The position numbers and the translations under genes are program-made. Shown in pieces: positions 46,801-56,165 of a stretch of 64,000 nt of DNA (within the stretch, counting starts at the first letter, position 1; the number at the start of each line of letters is the position of its first letter). Source of the stretch: Massilia antarctica (GTDB lineage: Bacteria; Pseudomonadota; Gammaproteobacteria; Burkholderiales; Burkholderiaceae_D). The notes under the pieces are model-generated. The model did not search any database, was not told the DNA's origin, and saw only the letters and a program-made list of their open reading frames with translations. The DNA is taken from positions 6,324,001 to 6,388,000 of the forward strand of contig NZ_CP065053.1 in NCBI RefSeq assembly GCF_015689335.1, given 5' to 3'.

Positions 46801-47868
46801 ATGTTTGCAGCAGAACAGCTTTTACACCCGATCAGCGAGGACCAGCCGGCCGGCGAGGACCTGGCTTTTTCGCCTGAACTGGACGCCATCAACTTGGCGC
46901 GCAAGGCCGACGACCCCTCGCTCGACCAGGGCGAGTGGGTCACCGATATCAAGGAAGCGGACTGGGACTTCGTGGTCACGCGCTGCGCCGCCCTGCTCGA
47001 AACGCAGAGCAAGGACTTGCGCCTGGCGGTCTGGCTGGCCGAAGCGGCCGCCAAAAAACACCAGCTGCGCGGCCTGGGCGAGAGCTTTCGCGTGGTGGCC
47101 GGCCTGATCGAGCAATTCTGGGACAAGGGCCTGTACCCGGAAGCCGAGGACGACGACCACGAGCAGCGCATCGGCAACCTGTCCTGGATCCTGGGCCGCA
47201 CCCCGGCCCTGGTGCGCGAAATGCGCATCACCGAAGGGGTGCGCGGCTACACCACGATCGACTTCGAAGTGGCGCGCAAGCTGGCCAATGCCAGCGGCAC
47301 CAGCTACAACAATACCAACAACAGCGGCGGCGCCGCCCCGCTCAAGCTGGCCGACCTGGAAAAGGCGCGCAGCGCCAGCTCCGCCAAATTCCGCGACGCC
47401 TTCACTGCCGACGCCCAGTACTGCCTGGATTCGCTGCGCCAGTTCGAACAGGCCGCCGACGAGCGCCTCGGGCGCGACAGCCCCGGTTTCTCGAACGCGC
47501 GCGAAGCGCTGCAGAACATGGTCAGCCTGATGCCGTCCCCGGCCGCGGCGCAGGCCGCCGCCGAGCCGGTAGCGGGCGACTTCTATTACGCCGAGCCCGA
47601 AAACGACCAGGGCCCGCCGGGCGCGCCCGTACCGTCCGGGCCGCCCGGGGTGATCCGCACGCGCGAGCAAGCCGTCACCCAGCTGCGCAACGTGGCGGAA
47701 TTTTTCCGCCGCACCGAACCGCACAGCCCGGCATCGTATTTCGCCGACAAGGCGGCCGACGCCGCCAACACCGAGCTGCACGTCTGGCTGCGCACGGTGG
47801 TCAAGGATGCGGGCGCCATGGCCCACATCGAAGAGTTGCTCGGCATCAAGCCGCCGCAGGACGACTAA
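46801..47868 (+). CDS. tssA: T6SS protein TssA (ImpA family)
   Basis: Protein of 355 residues. The ImpA N-terminal domain is clear: HPISEDQPAGEDLAFSPELD, WDFVVTRCAALLETQSKDLR, LAVWLAEAAAKKHQLRGLGE. The C-terminal part has TREQAVTQLRNVAEFFRRTE and HSPASYFADKAADAAN. TssA primes baseplate and sheath assembly. GAGGAC precedes the ATG, 24 bases after the OmpA-like gene. It is the last gene of the plus-strand structural operon before vgrG. Confidence 0.93.
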   Translation: MFAAEQLLHPISEDQPAGEDLAFSPELDAINLARKADDPSLDQGEWVTDIKEADWDFVVTRCAALLETQSKDLRLAVWLAEAAAKKHQLRGLGESFRVVAGLIEQFWDKGLYPEAEDDDHEQRIGNLSWILGRTPALVREMRITEGVRGYTTIDFEVARKLANASGTSYNNTNNSGGAAPLKLADLEKARSASSAKFRDAFTADAQYCLDSLRQFEQAADERLGRDSPGFSNAREALQNMVSLMPSPAAAQAAAEPVAGDFYYAEPENDQGPPGAPVPSGPPGVIRTREQAVTQLRNVAEFFRRTEPHSPASYFADKAADAANTELHVWLRTVVKDAGAMAHIEELLGIKPPQDD

Positions 47869-48033
47869 AGGCTGGCTGGCCCGTGCCTGGCGTTGTATCT
47901 CCGCCACGGCGCGGCCCGTCCCGACCCGCTTCACATCGACGAAAAACCGGCGCCACGCCCGGGCTTTCCGGGGCATGGTCGGGGCCGGCGTGCGGCATCA
48001 ACCCATTCCGCTCATCGGCTAATAATATTTCAT

Positions 48034-48052
48034 GGAAACATTGGACGTTTCC
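48034..48052. promoter_or_regulatory. inverted repeat in the vgrG/GH19 module promoter region
   Basis: GGAAAC and GTTTCC are separated by 7 bases in the 299-bp gap between tssA and the second vgrG, inside an AT-rich stretch. It is a possible operator. No matching site was noticed elsewhere in the window. Confidence 0.3.
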
Positions 48053-48167
48053 GGTGTATCATCTAGCCAAGCATAACATTATTACAACTGACATCCCTTG
48101 AATACCATCCAGAGCATCCCAGCCGGGCACATTGCCTAAGGTCGGCCTTTTGCGGAAATCCACCACC

Positions 48168-51100
48168 ATGTCGAACCATGTCGCAGCCCTGTCCGGCAGC
48201 TTCACCCAAACCACGCGCCTGCTGCGCCTGACCACGCCGCTGGGCGCCGATACCTTGCTGGCCGAATGCGTGCGCGGCGAAGAAACCATCAGCGCCGGCT
48301 TCAGCTTTTCCATCAGCGCGCTGGCGCTTGACGCCAGCCTCGCATTGAGCGCGCTGCTGGGCCAGCCTGCCCTGCTGCAACTGCTGACCGTCGACGGCGC
48401 CAGCCCACGCCCCTTCCACGGCCATCTGACCGCGGTCGAGCTCAACGGCGCCAACGGCGGCATGGCGCGCTACACCCTTACCCTGCAGCCGTGGAGCGTG
48501 TTCCTGGCACGCGGGCGCGACAGCCGCGTGTTCCAGGACATGACAGTGTTCGACATCCTCGATGCCGTGTTCGCCTCCTGGCAAGGCTTGGGCAAGCTGG
48601 CTCCCGCCTGGCGCTTCGAGATTGCCGAGCGCGACGTCTATCCGCGCCGCAGCCTGACCACGCAATACCAGGAAAGCGACCTGGCCTTTTGCGAACGCCT
48701 GATGAGCGAAGAAGGCTTGTTCTACTTCTACGAGCATGTGGGCGATGCCGCCAGCGACAACCTGGGCCGCCACGAAATGGTGATCGCCGACCACAACGGC
48801 GCCTTCCAGCCCAACGCGCAGGCGCGGGTGCGCTTCACCCAGCCCGGCGCGGTGATGAAGGAAGACAGCCTGGACCGCTGGAGAAGCGAGTGCAAGCTGC
48901 AGACCAATCTCGTCGAACTGATGAGCTGGGATTACCGCGCGCTCGACACCCGCCCGGTCTCGGCCGCCGCCGCGCGCCCGGGCAATGCCGAATTGGCCGT
49001 ACGCGATGTGCCGGGCGCGTACGCCTACGTCAGCCGGGTCCAGGGCCAGCGCATCGCCGACAACCAGATGCAGGCGCTGGACGCCCAGCGCGAAGTGTTC
49101 ACCGGCGCCGGCACCGTGCGCACCCTGGCGCCCGGCACCACCTTCGCCCTGTCCGGACATCCGGTGCATGACCGCGCCGCCAGCGAAGACGAGCGCAGCT
49201 TCGCCATCACGCGCACAATGCACCTGATGCACAACAACCTGAGCGCCGAGCTGCAGGCCGACGTCCAGCGCCAGCTCGGCGGTGCGGGGCTGGCCGCGGC
49301 CATTGCCGAAGAACAGGCCGGCAGCCTGCATGCGGTCGGCAGCGCCATGGGCCAGCGGCCGCTGTACCGCAACCGCATCGATGCGATTCCGGTGCGGGTG
49401 CCGTTCCGCGCCAGCCGCAGCGACGGCCACGGGCAATTGCTGCATCCGCGCCCTAGCGTGCGCGGCCAGCAAAGCGCGATCGTGGTCGGCCCGCCGGGCA
49501 GCGTGATCCACACCGACCGCGACCACCGGGTCAAGGTCCAGTTCCACTGGCAACGCGGCGACGCCAGCCACAGCCGGCTGGCCCATCCCCATCCGCAAGG
49601 CCATAGCGGGGCACCGGCCGACGACCTGGCCGGCACCTGGGTGCGCGTCGCCTCGCCGCTGGCACCGGTGGCCGGCGCCAACTGGGGCGGCAATGCCCTG
49701 CCCCGGGTCGGCCAGGAAGTGCTGGTGGATTTTTTGGAAGGCAATATCGACCGTCCAGTGATCATCGGCGCGCTGTACAACGGAATCGGCCGCGAGGACG
49801 CCCAGCACAACCAGGTGGCGCGCGGTGGCGGTGCCGCGACCGGCAATGCCGCGTCTTGGTTCCCGGGTAACAGCGGCGCGCACGCGCATGCGGCGGTGCT
49901 GTCCGGCCTGAAGAGCCAGGAAATGCAGGCCAGCCAGTCCGGCGTGAGTGCGTACAGCCAGCTGGTGTTCGACGACAGCCCGCAGCAGTCGCGCGTCTCC
50001 TTGCAGCGCCACGCCGGTGCGCACCAGGGCACGGCCGAACTGAACCTGGGCCACCTGCGCCACCAGACCGACAACCAGCGCCTGGCGCCGGCCGGCTTCG
50101 GCGCCGAACTCAAGACCGAGCACAGCGCCGCCTTGCGGGCCGGACGCGGCATGCTGCTCTCGACCGACTCGACCACCGGCGAACACGGGCACATGCTCGA
50201 ATCGCTGCCGGCCCATGCGGAGATCACGCGCGCGCGCACCTTGCAAGTGTCGCTGGCCGAGCTGGCGCAAAACCACAACGCCATGCTCAAGGATGCGCTC
50301 GATGCGCCCGAGCCGAAGCCGGAAAAATTGCCGGCCATCGTCGGCATGGAAAACAGCATGGCGGTACTGGAAAGCACCGAGGAAGCGACAACCCTGGCGC
50401 CGTCCGCACATGGCCCGGCCGGCGGCCAGGGCAAGGTGACGGCGTACAGCGAAACCCATATGCAGTTGTCGAGCCCGGCGGGGATCGTGGCCACCACGCC
50501 GCGCGACGCGATCCTCAGCAGCGACAACAGCACCAGCATCGTGGCCGTGCATGACATTAACAGCGCGATCCAGGGCAATTACCTGCACAGCGTCAAGAAT
50601 GGCATCAGCCTGTTCACCTACGGCAAGGTCGGCAGTCCCGGCAAGCCGGACCAGGAAACCGGGATCCGCCTGCACGCGGCCAGCGGCAAGTTCAGCAGCC
50701 AGAGCCAGACCGGCGAGACGCGCCTGACGGCCGAGCGCGACATTACCGTGGCGAGCAACACCGGCACCGTCACGGTGGCCGCCTCGACCCATACCCTGAT
50801 GAACGCCGCCGGCGCCTTCATGCTGTTCGAGGGCGGCGATATTTCGCTGCACGGACCGGGCGTGATTACCTTCAGCGCCGGGTTTATCGATCTGACCGTA
50901 CCGGCGTCGCTGCCGCTGAAAGTGCCTAACCTGCCGAAAAGCCAGGAGCTCATCGACGCCAGCGACAAGTCTTGGTTCAGTCAGCAGATCAATGCGCAAG
51001 AGGTGCTGGAAATCGACGCCGATTACGAAGGCATGCCATACCAGATATGGAAAAAAGGCGCCAAGGTCTGCCTGGCCGCCGGACAACTCAATGCGGACGG

Positions 51101-51233
51101 ATTGTCAACGCGCCTGTTTACGGAGCAAGGCGAAGACATATCTATTATTATCGGTGACGCAAGCTGGGAAGTGTTCGCGCCTGAGCTTCCGGTACCGCCA
51201 GCAGGACATGGAGACCCAGACAATGACGAATAA
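48168..51233 (+). CDS. vgrG: VgrG spike protein of the T6SS (second locus)
   Basis: T6SS tip protein of 1021 residues. The gp27-like part has LLAECVRGEETISAGFSFSI and TTQYQESDLAFCERLMSEEG. The gp5/OB fold is WVRVASPLAPVAGANWGGNA followed by EVLVDFLEGNIDRPVIIGAL, and a DUF2345-type extension runs at about 640-900. The tail (PNLPKSQELIDASDKSWFSQ ... EVFAPELPVPPAG) differs from the module-1 tail and probably fits the GH19 effector whose start lies inside its last codons. The ATG at 48168 is taken because homology begins with MSNHVAALSGSF. Confidence 0.95.
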   Translation: MSNHVAALSGSFTQTTRLLRLTTPLGADTLLAECVRGEETISAGFSFSISALALDASLALSALLGQPALLQLLTVDGASPRPFHGHLTAVELNGANGGMARYTLTLQPWSVFLARGRDSRVFQDMTVFDILDAVFASWQGLGKLAPAWRFEIAERDVYPRRSLTTQYQESDLAFCERLMSEEGLFYFYEHVGDAASDNLGRHEMVIADHNGAFQPNAQARVRFTQPGAVMKEDSLDRWRSECKLQTNLVELMSWDYRALDTRPVSAAAARPGNAELAVRDVPGAYAYVSRVQGQRIADNQMQALDAQREVFTGAGTVRTLAPGTTFALSGHPVHDRAASEDERSFAITRTMHLMHNNLSAELQADVQRQLGGAGLAAAIAEEQAGSLHAVGSAMGQRPLYRNRIDAIPVRVPFRASRSDGHGQLLHPRPSVRGQQSAIVVGPPGSVIHTDRDHRVKVQFHWQRGDASHSRLAHPHPQGHSGAPADDLAGTWVRVASPLAPVAGANWGGNALPRVGQEVLVDFLEGNIDRPVIIGALYNGIGREDAQHNQVARGGGAATGNAASWFPGNSGAHAHAAVLSGLKSQEMQASQSGVSAYSQLVFDDSPQQSRVSLQRHAGAHQGTAELNLGHLRHQTDNQRLAPAGFGAELKTEHSAALRAGRGMLLSTDSTTGEHGHMLESLPAHAEITRARTLQVSLAELAQNHNAMLKDALDAPEPKPEKLPAIVGMENSMAVLESTEEATTLAPSAHGPAGGQGKVTAYSETHMQLSSPAGIVATTPRDAILSSDNSTSIVAVHDINSAIQGNYLHSVKNGISLFTYGKVGSPGKPDQETGIRLHAASGKFSSQSQTGETRLTAERDITVASNTGTVTVAASTHTLMNAAGAFMLFEGGDISLHGPGVITFSAGFIDLTVPASLPLKVPNLPKSQELIDASDKSWFSQQINAQEVLEIDADYEGMPYQIWKKGAKVCLAAGQLNADGLSTRLFTEQGEDISIIIGDASWEVFAPELPVPPAGHGDPDNDE

Positions 51234-52752
51234 AGTTCGCGACTACGAAGTTGCGCATGGAGATACGCTTTGGCGGATCGCCAAAGAAAACCGCTGCACC
51301 GTCGGTGAAATCCGGGCGCTCAATCCCAAGATCGGGAGCGGCGATCATCTCTCAATCGGTCAGTCCTTGTCAATCCCCGACCGGCTGATGGAATTCACGG
51401 TGCGTTTCCTGAATCTGTTGAAAAAACCTCCTACCGGAGTTCGGTACAAGCTGTCGGTAGGCAAAAAAGTGCTCGCCACGGATAAGGTCACCGATGAGAA
51501 ATACGAAGTCACGCTGCATGTCTCCGAGGACGATGTCGTCAAAATTGAAGCACAGTTGATCGGACAAAGCGAGATGGCGCTCGTCGCCAACTGGACCGTG
51601 ACGCGCGACAAGCCGGTCTTGGTCGTGCAGGTCAACAGTGCAAAGATTCCAAGCAAGACCGAGCCCCACCCGAAAACACCGGATAAGCTACCGGCGCCGA
51701 CGTCATCGCCGCCCAAGCCCGGTCCCGCCGCGCCAGCGCCTGCCGCCCCTGCCGCGACGCCGCCCAAGCCGTCGTCGCCACCTGTCGCGCCCGCGCCGAA
51801 ACCGGCTGGGCCGCCCGCACCGGCGAAGCCTGCACCGGCTCCGCCATCGAAACCGGCCGCAAAACCGGCCACCCCGCCGGCGAATGTCGACCAGGGCCAG
51901 GCGAACAAGAAAGGCGAGAATGCACAGGGCAAGCCGGAGCACAAGCTCCTGCCAGGAGACTGCGCATGCGGAAAGGACCTGACGCTCGAACAGTTACTCG
52001 CGGCGTTTCCTGCCCAGAAAAAGGCGATCGTCGAGAAATTTGTCGAGCCAATGAACAAGATGATGAAGAGCTATAACATCGACTCTTGCCTCCGGAAGAG
52101 CCACGCCCTGGCCCAGATCGGGCACGAATCGGGCCAGCTTCGCTATACTGCCGAGGTATTGCCGAAAGGCGTGAAAGAGGCCGATGTGTATGATGGGTAC
52201 AAAGGCCGCGGCTTGATCCAGCTGACCTTCAAGACCAACTACGTCAAGTACGGTGAATTCGTCGGCAAGGATTTTTTGGGAGATAACCGCGGCAACCTCG
52301 AAAAGGTTGACGCTGCCACGGATTCGGCCGGATGGTTTTGGGTTCACGGCTATGCTACCGACCTGAACACGTACGCGGACGATAACGATCTGATTCAGAT
52401 TTCGACCTCGATCAACGGTGCATTCAACGGCTTCGATGACCGCGTCGCGATTTTCAAGCGCGCCCACAAAGCATTAAACGCACCCAAATGCAAGGTGGAG
52501 AAAAACCGTAGTGCCGACTACCTGAGCTTTGAAAAAAGCTTGGCCTACAACAAACGCGACGTCGCGTTTGCGTGGGCTGTATGGAGCGATCCTGATTCTA
52601 AGAAACACGGTTTGACCAAGGATGCCGCCGTCAGCAAGGCTGCCTACCAGCGCTTTCTTGAGCTGAACAAGGCTAACCCGATTAAGAAGACGCGTTTCGG
52701 CTTCAAGTCAACCGCCGACATGATTAAATTAGCAACGGAGAAGACAAAATGA
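51223..52752 (+). CDS. T6SS effector: LysM plus GH19 chitinase/muramidase domain
   Basis: Protein of 509 residues starting at ATG 51223 inside the vgrG end, with GGAG 9 bases upstream. LysM lies at about 8-52 (YEVAHGDTLWRIAKENRCTV). A beta-sandwich-like domain follows (FTVRFLNLLKKPPTGVRYKL, VLATDKVTDEK) that resembles the N-terminal domain of the GH24 effectors. A Pro/Ala linker leads to GH19: SHALAQIGHESGQLRYTAEV with the catalytic Glu, then YKGRGLIQLTFKTNYVKYGE and DSAGWFWVHGYATDLNTYAD. GH19 T6SS effectors cleave peptidoglycan in the target periplasm. The stop overlaps the next gene by ATGA. Confidence 0.88.
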   Translation: MTNKVRDYEVAHGDTLWRIAKENRCTVGEIRALNPKIGSGDHLSIGQSLSIPDRLMEFTVRFLNLLKKPPTGVRYKLSVGKKVLATDKVTDEKYEVTLHVSEDDVVKIEAQLIGQSEMALVANWTVTRDKPVLVVQVNSAKIPSKTEPHPKTPDKLPAPTSSPPKPGPAAPAPAAPAATPPKPSSPPVAPAPKPAGPPAPAKPAPAPPSKPAAKPATPPANVDQGQANKKGENAQGKPEHKLLPGDCACGKDLTLEQLLAAFPAQKKAIVEKFVEPMNKMMKSYNIDSCLRKSHALAQIGHESGQLRYTAEVLPKGVKEADVYDGYKGRGLIQLTFKTNYVKYGEFVGKDFLGDNRGNLEKVDAATDSAGWFWVHGYATDLNTYADDNDLIQISTSINGAFNGFDDRVAIFKRAHKALNAPKCKVEKNRSADYLSFEKSLAYNKRDVAFAWAVWSDPDSKKHGLTKDAAVSKAAYQRFLELNKANPIKKTRFGFKSTADMIKLATEKTK

Positions 52753-53681
52753 ACAAGCTGGCGATGAGCGCGGCATTTTTACTGACGTGCGTTGGACAGG
52801 CGGCATCGTCCCAGGCGGGCGGCGTCGACATTCAAAAATATATTGCGCAGCAAGGCTGGACTCCCTACGAGGGCAAGAGCGCCAGCATGCCTTTTGCCGA
52901 TCTTGCGCCGGTCATGTACGTGGCAAAGGGCCAGAACGCACCCAGTTGCGGATTGCTCGCGCAAGGCGTTGCGGGCCCTTTGTTCTTCGATATCCTAACG
53001 CCTGAAAAAGGCGAAAGCTATCCGCAGTGCCTGTCCATTAACGCGTCTGCCTCGTTCAATCTTGGATCCAAAAATTATGTTGTCGTGGAATACCTGGATC
53101 GGGATACCAAGGATGAAACGTACCGTTATTACTATTATCTCCACAAGGACGGGAGCGGCAAATATACGGTGGATGAGCGGCTCAACAGCGCCGGTGGCCA
53201 ACGGGACACTATATCGATGAGTGCACTGAAACGCCGCCCGACAGACATCGAAGAAGGCATCAAGGTTGCGAAAGCGGACTATATCCGCCAATCGTACCCT
53301 TCCCTCGCTTTTCTTCAACGCGACTTTATATCGGATGTGGGGAGCGCTTTTGCCATTCTGAAAGACGAGAAGGCGGGGCGCTGTACATTCGTGATCGATG
53401 CGGGCAGCACGCGCGCCACCTTTACGCAAGACTACTTCGCGACGAGCGCAAAGTGTGCTGATTTTCTTGCCTCAACGCGGCTGGAAAGCAAAGGCAAGTC
53501 ATTTTACCTTGGGATGTTTGCCGCGGAAGACAAATCTCGCCACCTTGCAGTTTTCTCCGTCGACAAGGAAAATCATATTGCCGCGGAAAAAGAGCTGGCG
53601 CTCTCGGCCAACAACGGCGGGAAGACTGCGGATATGAAGACGGCTAGGCAACAGCTGCAAAAAGCCTTGGAAAAAATGTAA
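52749..53681 (+). CDS. exported candidate immunity protein for the GH19 effector
   Basis: Protein of 310 residues with a signal peptide (MNKLAMSAAFLLTCVGQAASSQA). Landmarks: SCGLLAQGVAGPLFFDILTP, YPQCLSINASASFNL, LQRDFISDVGSAFAIL and GRCTFVIDAGSTRATFTQDY, with paired Cys. The ATGA overlap with the effector points to co-translation. Periplasmic location and coupling support an immunity role, but no known family was recognised. A frameshifted homologue lies at 57108. Confidence 0.75.
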   Translation: MNKLAMSAAFLLTCVGQAASSQAGGVDIQKYIAQQGWTPYEGKSASMPFADLAPVMYVAKGQNAPSCGLLAQGVAGPLFFDILTPEKGESYPQCLSINASASFNLGSKNYVVVEYLDRDTKDETYRYYYYLHKDGSGKYTVDERLNSAGGQRDTISMSALKRRPTDIEEGIKVAKADYIRQSYPSLAFLQRDFISDVGSAFAILKDEKAGRCTFVIDAGSTRATFTQDYFATSAKCADFLASTRLESKGKSFYLGMFAAEDKSRHLAVFSVDKENHIAAEKELALSANNGGKTADMKTARQQLQKALEKM

Positions 53682-54122
53682 TGCGGGTCGGCGGCGTCAA
53701 GTCCGGAACAGCGAAAAGCAAGTTCTCCTTTCAAAGGCGCATGGTAAATCGGATTCAATGATTGCATATACCGTGTCGGATTCTTCCGGCTGAAACTCGC
53801 AGTACCGTCGTTCGCCCGATCGTGCAATCGCGCCAATTCAGACGCCGGCGCCGCGAGCGCGAAAAAGCGCGGGATGTATTATTTGTAGTGGAATGGCTCC
53901 AGTGTTCGAGTGGGCGCTCTAGACGCTGCCAATCGCCGTTATGGCTGCGGCATGAAGTCGACATGAAAGCTAATCAATCGCGAAAATATTTTTTTGGCGG
54001 ACGCTTCCTGGCGATGCTGTCTGTGCAGCTGTGAGGATTGGCATGATCATAGCTTAAACTCCGGTAAAAATTGTCTTGACAGTGGGGCCCACTTTATCCC
54101 TCACCCAGCACGAGGTAGTAAA
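53682..54122. other. intergenic region with an IS end remnant
   Basis: No convincing gene was found. Bases 54045-54101 resemble an end of the IS3 element found at 54813; the rest shows nothing recognised. Confidence 0.45.
54045..54101 (+). repeat. solitary IS3-type end
   Basis: ATAGCTTAAACT, then TGTCTTGACAGTGG and CCCACTTTATCCC parallel both ends of the nearby IS3 element (GATAGCTTAAACTACC and TAAAGTGGACCC reversed). It appears to be a relic of a related element just upstream of the next gene. Confidence 0.5.
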
Positions 54123-54608
54123 ATGGTTATCAAAGCGATCCTTCTCTGTGGCGCGTTCCTTTTCGCACATACGGATGCGCTGGCTGGCTCGGCCGGTGGA
54201 TCGCGGATCGTCTGGTTTAATCTCGCCAAGGAACCTGGTGCGGTCAATGAAAGGATCACCAGTTTTCTGGAAAGCGGCCGCGACTTCTGCTGGGATTCAG
54301 AATCGATCGTCTACATGCGCGACAAGCCTAAAGAATTTACCAGGGAGCTGGTTAAACGGGCAATCATCGAACACGATAACGCTGCCATTAAAGAACTGAA
54401 TGTGCTGCTCAAGCGTCCGTACGACGAGGCACGCAAGGGATTCGACGGCATTGTGGTGTACGACGATGTATCGGCACCGCGTATGTCCAGCCTTACGACC
54501 GGGCGCAGCAAAGTGAAAACCTACATGGTCGAATCGCTCGCAGAAAGCGAGGAATGGCTGGAGTACGCATTTTGCCGGGTGTCTCCGCCAATCGTACGAC
54601 GCCCGTGA
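54123..54608 (+). CDS. small exported protein, possible additional immunity protein
   Basis: Protein of 161 residues starting at ATG 54123 (GAGG 6 bases upstream) with a signal peptide (MVIKAILLCGAFLFAHTDALA). Landmarks are SRIVWFNLAKEPGAVNERIT, RDFCWDSESIVYMRDKPKEF and KGFDGIVVYDDVSAPRMSSL, with two Cys. The family is not recognised. A paralogue lies directly downstream, split by an IS. The tandem copies of an exported protein behind an effector suggest an orphan immunity function, but no direct evidence exists. Confidence 0.6.
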   Translation: MVIKAILLCGAFLFAHTDALAGSAGGSRIVWFNLAKEPGAVNERITSFLESGRDFCWDSESIVYMRDKPKEFTRELVKRAIIEHDNAAIKELNVLLKRPYDEARKGFDGIVVYDDVSAPRMSSLTTGRSKVKTYMVESLAESEEWLEYAFCRVSPPIVRRP

Positions 54609-54960
54609 AATTGAGTCCCTGCCACGAAAAACCGTGGGGTCATTCATCTTTCTCCAGAAAATATGAACATCAAAATTGCACTTCTTACCGCTTTGATTAC
54701 CATGACCTCGGCAACGTCAGCGGCCATGGGGCCGTATGTGGTGTGGATCAACCTGGGGCAGAATCCGGGGACGGCGAATCTCAAGATCCGCTCGCATATA
54801 AGCAGCGAGGGGTAAAGTGGACCCATCGGTCAAGACAATTATTCAGCAAGTTTAAGCTGTGTCCGTTTCCACCGCTGCAGCTGGTCGGCGCTGCCCCGTG
54901 ATTCTCTAATCATGCCGCTGGAGGGCATCATCCTCCAGTGGCCGCCCCCGGCAGGGCTTT

Positions 54961-55902
54961 CTACCCGCACACCGTTCCCTCAACGACCGCCTCGGCGTCG
55001 CCATACTTGTCGACGATCAGCGCTCCGCCGCCGGTCCCGCTGCGATAGACGCTGGCGGGCGTCTCGTAGCCAAGGGACTGGTGAGGACGCTCCGCGTTGT
55101 AGAACGCGAAGTACTGGGCCAATCCCACCATCAGCTCGGCCATGTTGGCGTAGCCCTTCAGGTACACGTCCTCGTACTTCACGTTGCGCCACAGGCGCTC
55201 GACGAAGATGTTGTCCAGGGCCCGCCCTCTCCCGTCCATGCTGATGTCCACCCGTTCGCGCTTGAGCACGTCCGTGAACGCCTTGCTCGTGAACTGCGAA
55301 CCCTGATCGCTGTTGAACACCTCGGGCTTGCCATGCTCGCGTAGGGCGTCCTCCAGGCAGTCCACACAGAACGACGCATCCATGCTGTTGCTGAGCCGCC
55401 AGGACAGGACCTTGCGGCTGTACCAATCGATTACCGTCACCAGGTAGGCGAATCCCCGCGCCAACCGGATGTAGGTGATATCTGTCGACCACACGTGGTT
55501 GGGCCGCGTCACCGGCACGCCCCGCAACAGATACGGATACACCTTGTGCTCTGGATGAGCCTTGCTCGTGTTCGGCCCCGGCGCCATCCCGGCCAGCCCC
55601 ATGCGGCGCATCAGTCGCTGCACGCGCTTGCGGTTGACGACGTGGCCCGCCGCGCGCAGGAACACCACCATGCGCCGGCTGCCGTAGAACGGCCGGTTCG
55701 TGTATTGCTCGTCGATCAGCCGGCACAACAGCAAGTCCTCGGCACCAGCATCTTCCGGCACCTTGGCAGTCAGTCGCCGGTACACCGTCGCGCGCGGCAC
55801 TTCGGCCAGCTCGCACTGTCGGCTCAGAGGCAGTTCCTCGGCGCCGTCGATCCAGTTCATCCTGGCTTCCTGGCTCACACCCCCAACTTTTTTTTGAGCC
55901 AA
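54961..55902 (-). CDS. IS3 transposase OrfB
   Basis: About 313 codons encoding an integrase core with HTH_21-type YGSRRMVVFLRAAGHVVNRK, then DDE: WSTDITYIRLARGFAYLV, EVFNSDQGSQFTSKAF and FVERLWRNVKYEDVY, ending FAFYNAERPHQSLGYETPAS. It overlaps orfA and is probably made as an OrfAB fusion by -1 frameshifting on the eight-A run (minus strand of 55888-55895). Confidence 0.92.
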   Translation of the reverse strand: MAQKKVGGVSQEARMNWIDGAEELPLSRQCELAEVPRATVYRRLTAKVPEDAGAEDLLLCRLIDEQYTNRPFYGSRRMVVFLRAAGHVVNRKRVQRLMRRMGLAGMAPGPNTSKAHPEHKVYPYLLRGVPVTRPNHVWSTDITYIRLARGFAYLVTVIDWYSRKVLSWRLSNSMDASFCVDCLEDALREHGKPEVFNSDQGSQFTSKAFTDVLKRERVDISMDGRGRALDNIFVERLWRNVKYEDVYLKGYANMAELMVGLAQYFAFYNAERPHQSLGYETPASVYRSGTGGGALIVDKYGDAEAVVEGTVCG

Positions 55903-56165
55903 TCGACTTCCATCTTCAGCCGCCCGATCTCGCCATACAGCCGCTCTTCGTCGCCCTTGTCCTCGGCCGGCTTGGGCCCGCGCTTACCCTCGAACAGCGC
56001 CCCTGCGGACTCAAGAATTTCCTTCTTCCACTGCCCGACCAGTTGCGGATGCACGGCGTATGACTGCGCGATCTCGCTGATTGTCTTGACCCCGCGAACC
56101 GCCTCCAGGCCGACCTTCGCCTTAAACTCGGCCGTGTGTACCTTGCGCTTTTTTGCTTCACCCAT
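55875..56165 (-). CDS. IS3 transposase OrfA
   Basis: Protein of 96 residues with an HTH (EAVRGVKTISEIAQSYAVHP) and a leucine-zipper-like end (RLYGEIGRLKMEVDWLKKKL). It ends just after the slippery A-run that connects it to OrfB. Confidence 0.9.
   Translation of the reverse strand: MGEAKKRKVHTAEFKAKVGLEAVRGVKTISEIAQSYAVHPQLVGQWKKEILESAGALFEGKRGPKPAEDKGDEERLYGEIGRLKMEVDWLKKKLGV

Noticed and set aside
53755-53964. A 69-codon minus-strand ORF after the GH19 immunity gene
   Set aside because: Low-complexity Arg/Ser-rich translation, no ribosome site and no recognisable homology.
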